NCBI GenBank assembly: GCA_039707655.1
Contig: CM077667.1
Coordinates: 416,559,409 to 416,623,408 of the forward strand
Direction: 5' to 3'
Length of the DNA: 64,000 nucleotides
Source: Elymus sibiricus
Taxonomy: Eukaryota > Streptophyta > Magnoliopsida > Poales > Poaceae
How positions within the stretch are numbered: position 1 is the stretch's first letter; each line of letters opens with the position of its first letter. The notes under the pieces were generated by a model. It saw only the letters and a list, made by a program, of their open reading frames with translations, did no database searches and had not been told where the DNA came from. The translations under genes and the position numbers were made by a program. This document shows, piece by piece, positions 63,824-64,000 of the stretch.

Positions 63824-64000
63824 TACTATGCTTGCAAATGGAAAGCCAAAATGCCTGAATAGACGCTGCGCTGCAGAGGGAGTTTGGCTAGACGGCTGCG
63901 TCGATATGACTAGTCTAGTTCAAGAAGAGCGATGCGTGTTCCCACGGTGATTTGGACTGCGGCAACCAACGGAGGCAAGACCGCGGGCACAGTGTGCTTC

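Overview
This is nuclear DNA of a grass, most likely wheat, barley or an Aegilops (tribe Triticeae). The evidence is intron-rich genes with GT-AG splice sites, GC-rich first exons, two AMT2-type ammonium transporters, and a dense mix of Stowaway, PIF/Harbinger, Mutator-like, Helitron, Gypsy, LINE and tRNA-derived SINE elements. Nothing bacterial was seen. All host and transposon gene models were built by hand from splice sites and reading frame; there is no transcript support.

Layout. 1-2.45 kb: a decayed PIF/Harbinger element (TTA target duplication) ending 129 bp before the start codon of XRCC2. 2.58-7.95 kb: a ten-exon XRCC2 (RAD51-paralogue) gene whose first exon carries a frameshift at the Walker A position. 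9.6-18.04 kb: transposon belt with a MITE, a 2,252-bp PIF/Harbinger element with an intact transposase, a SINE, and a 4.9-kb Helitron that stops 220 bp beyond the 3' end of the first ammonium transporter. 18.26-19.74 kb (minus): intronless AMT2-type gene. 19.9-21.95 kb: third, broken PIF/Harbinger copy, beginning just upstream of that gene's TATA box. 22-38.7 kb: truncated MITEs, two copies of an AT-rich repeat, and between them a 13-kb Gypsy element (minus strand) with decayed gag-pol and an intact six-exon antisense gene of 918 codons. 38.76-41.22 kb: a Stowaway MITE split by a 5'-inverted LINE. 41.70-43.18 kb (plus): the second AMT2-type gene, head to head with the first. 43.7-50 kb: repeats and locally duplicated promoter segments, one with a severed hydrolase first exon, and a 1.08-kb PIF/Harbinger derivative carrying an acidic ORF. 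50.20-56.99 kb: intact 14-exon alpha/beta-hydrolase (EMB8-like, 571 aa), with a foldback Mutator-like element and three Stowaway MITEs in its introns. 57.23-62.67 kb: a 5.4-kb Mutator-like element, 236 bp past that gene's stop, carrying a truncated MURA N-terminus and a seven-exon plant mobile domain gene on the opposite strand. 62.7-64 kb: flank with one palindromic Stowaway MITE.

Host content is therefore two ammonium transporters (duplicates including core promoter), one recombination-repair gene that may be disabled, and one membrane-associated hydrolase. The most unusual items are the Mutator-like element with a plant mobile domain gene and arrays of short hairpins, the related foldback element in the hydrolase intron, the contrast between an intact antisense ORF and a dead gag-pol in the Gypsy element, and the XRCC2 Walker A lesion with a possible splicing rescue.
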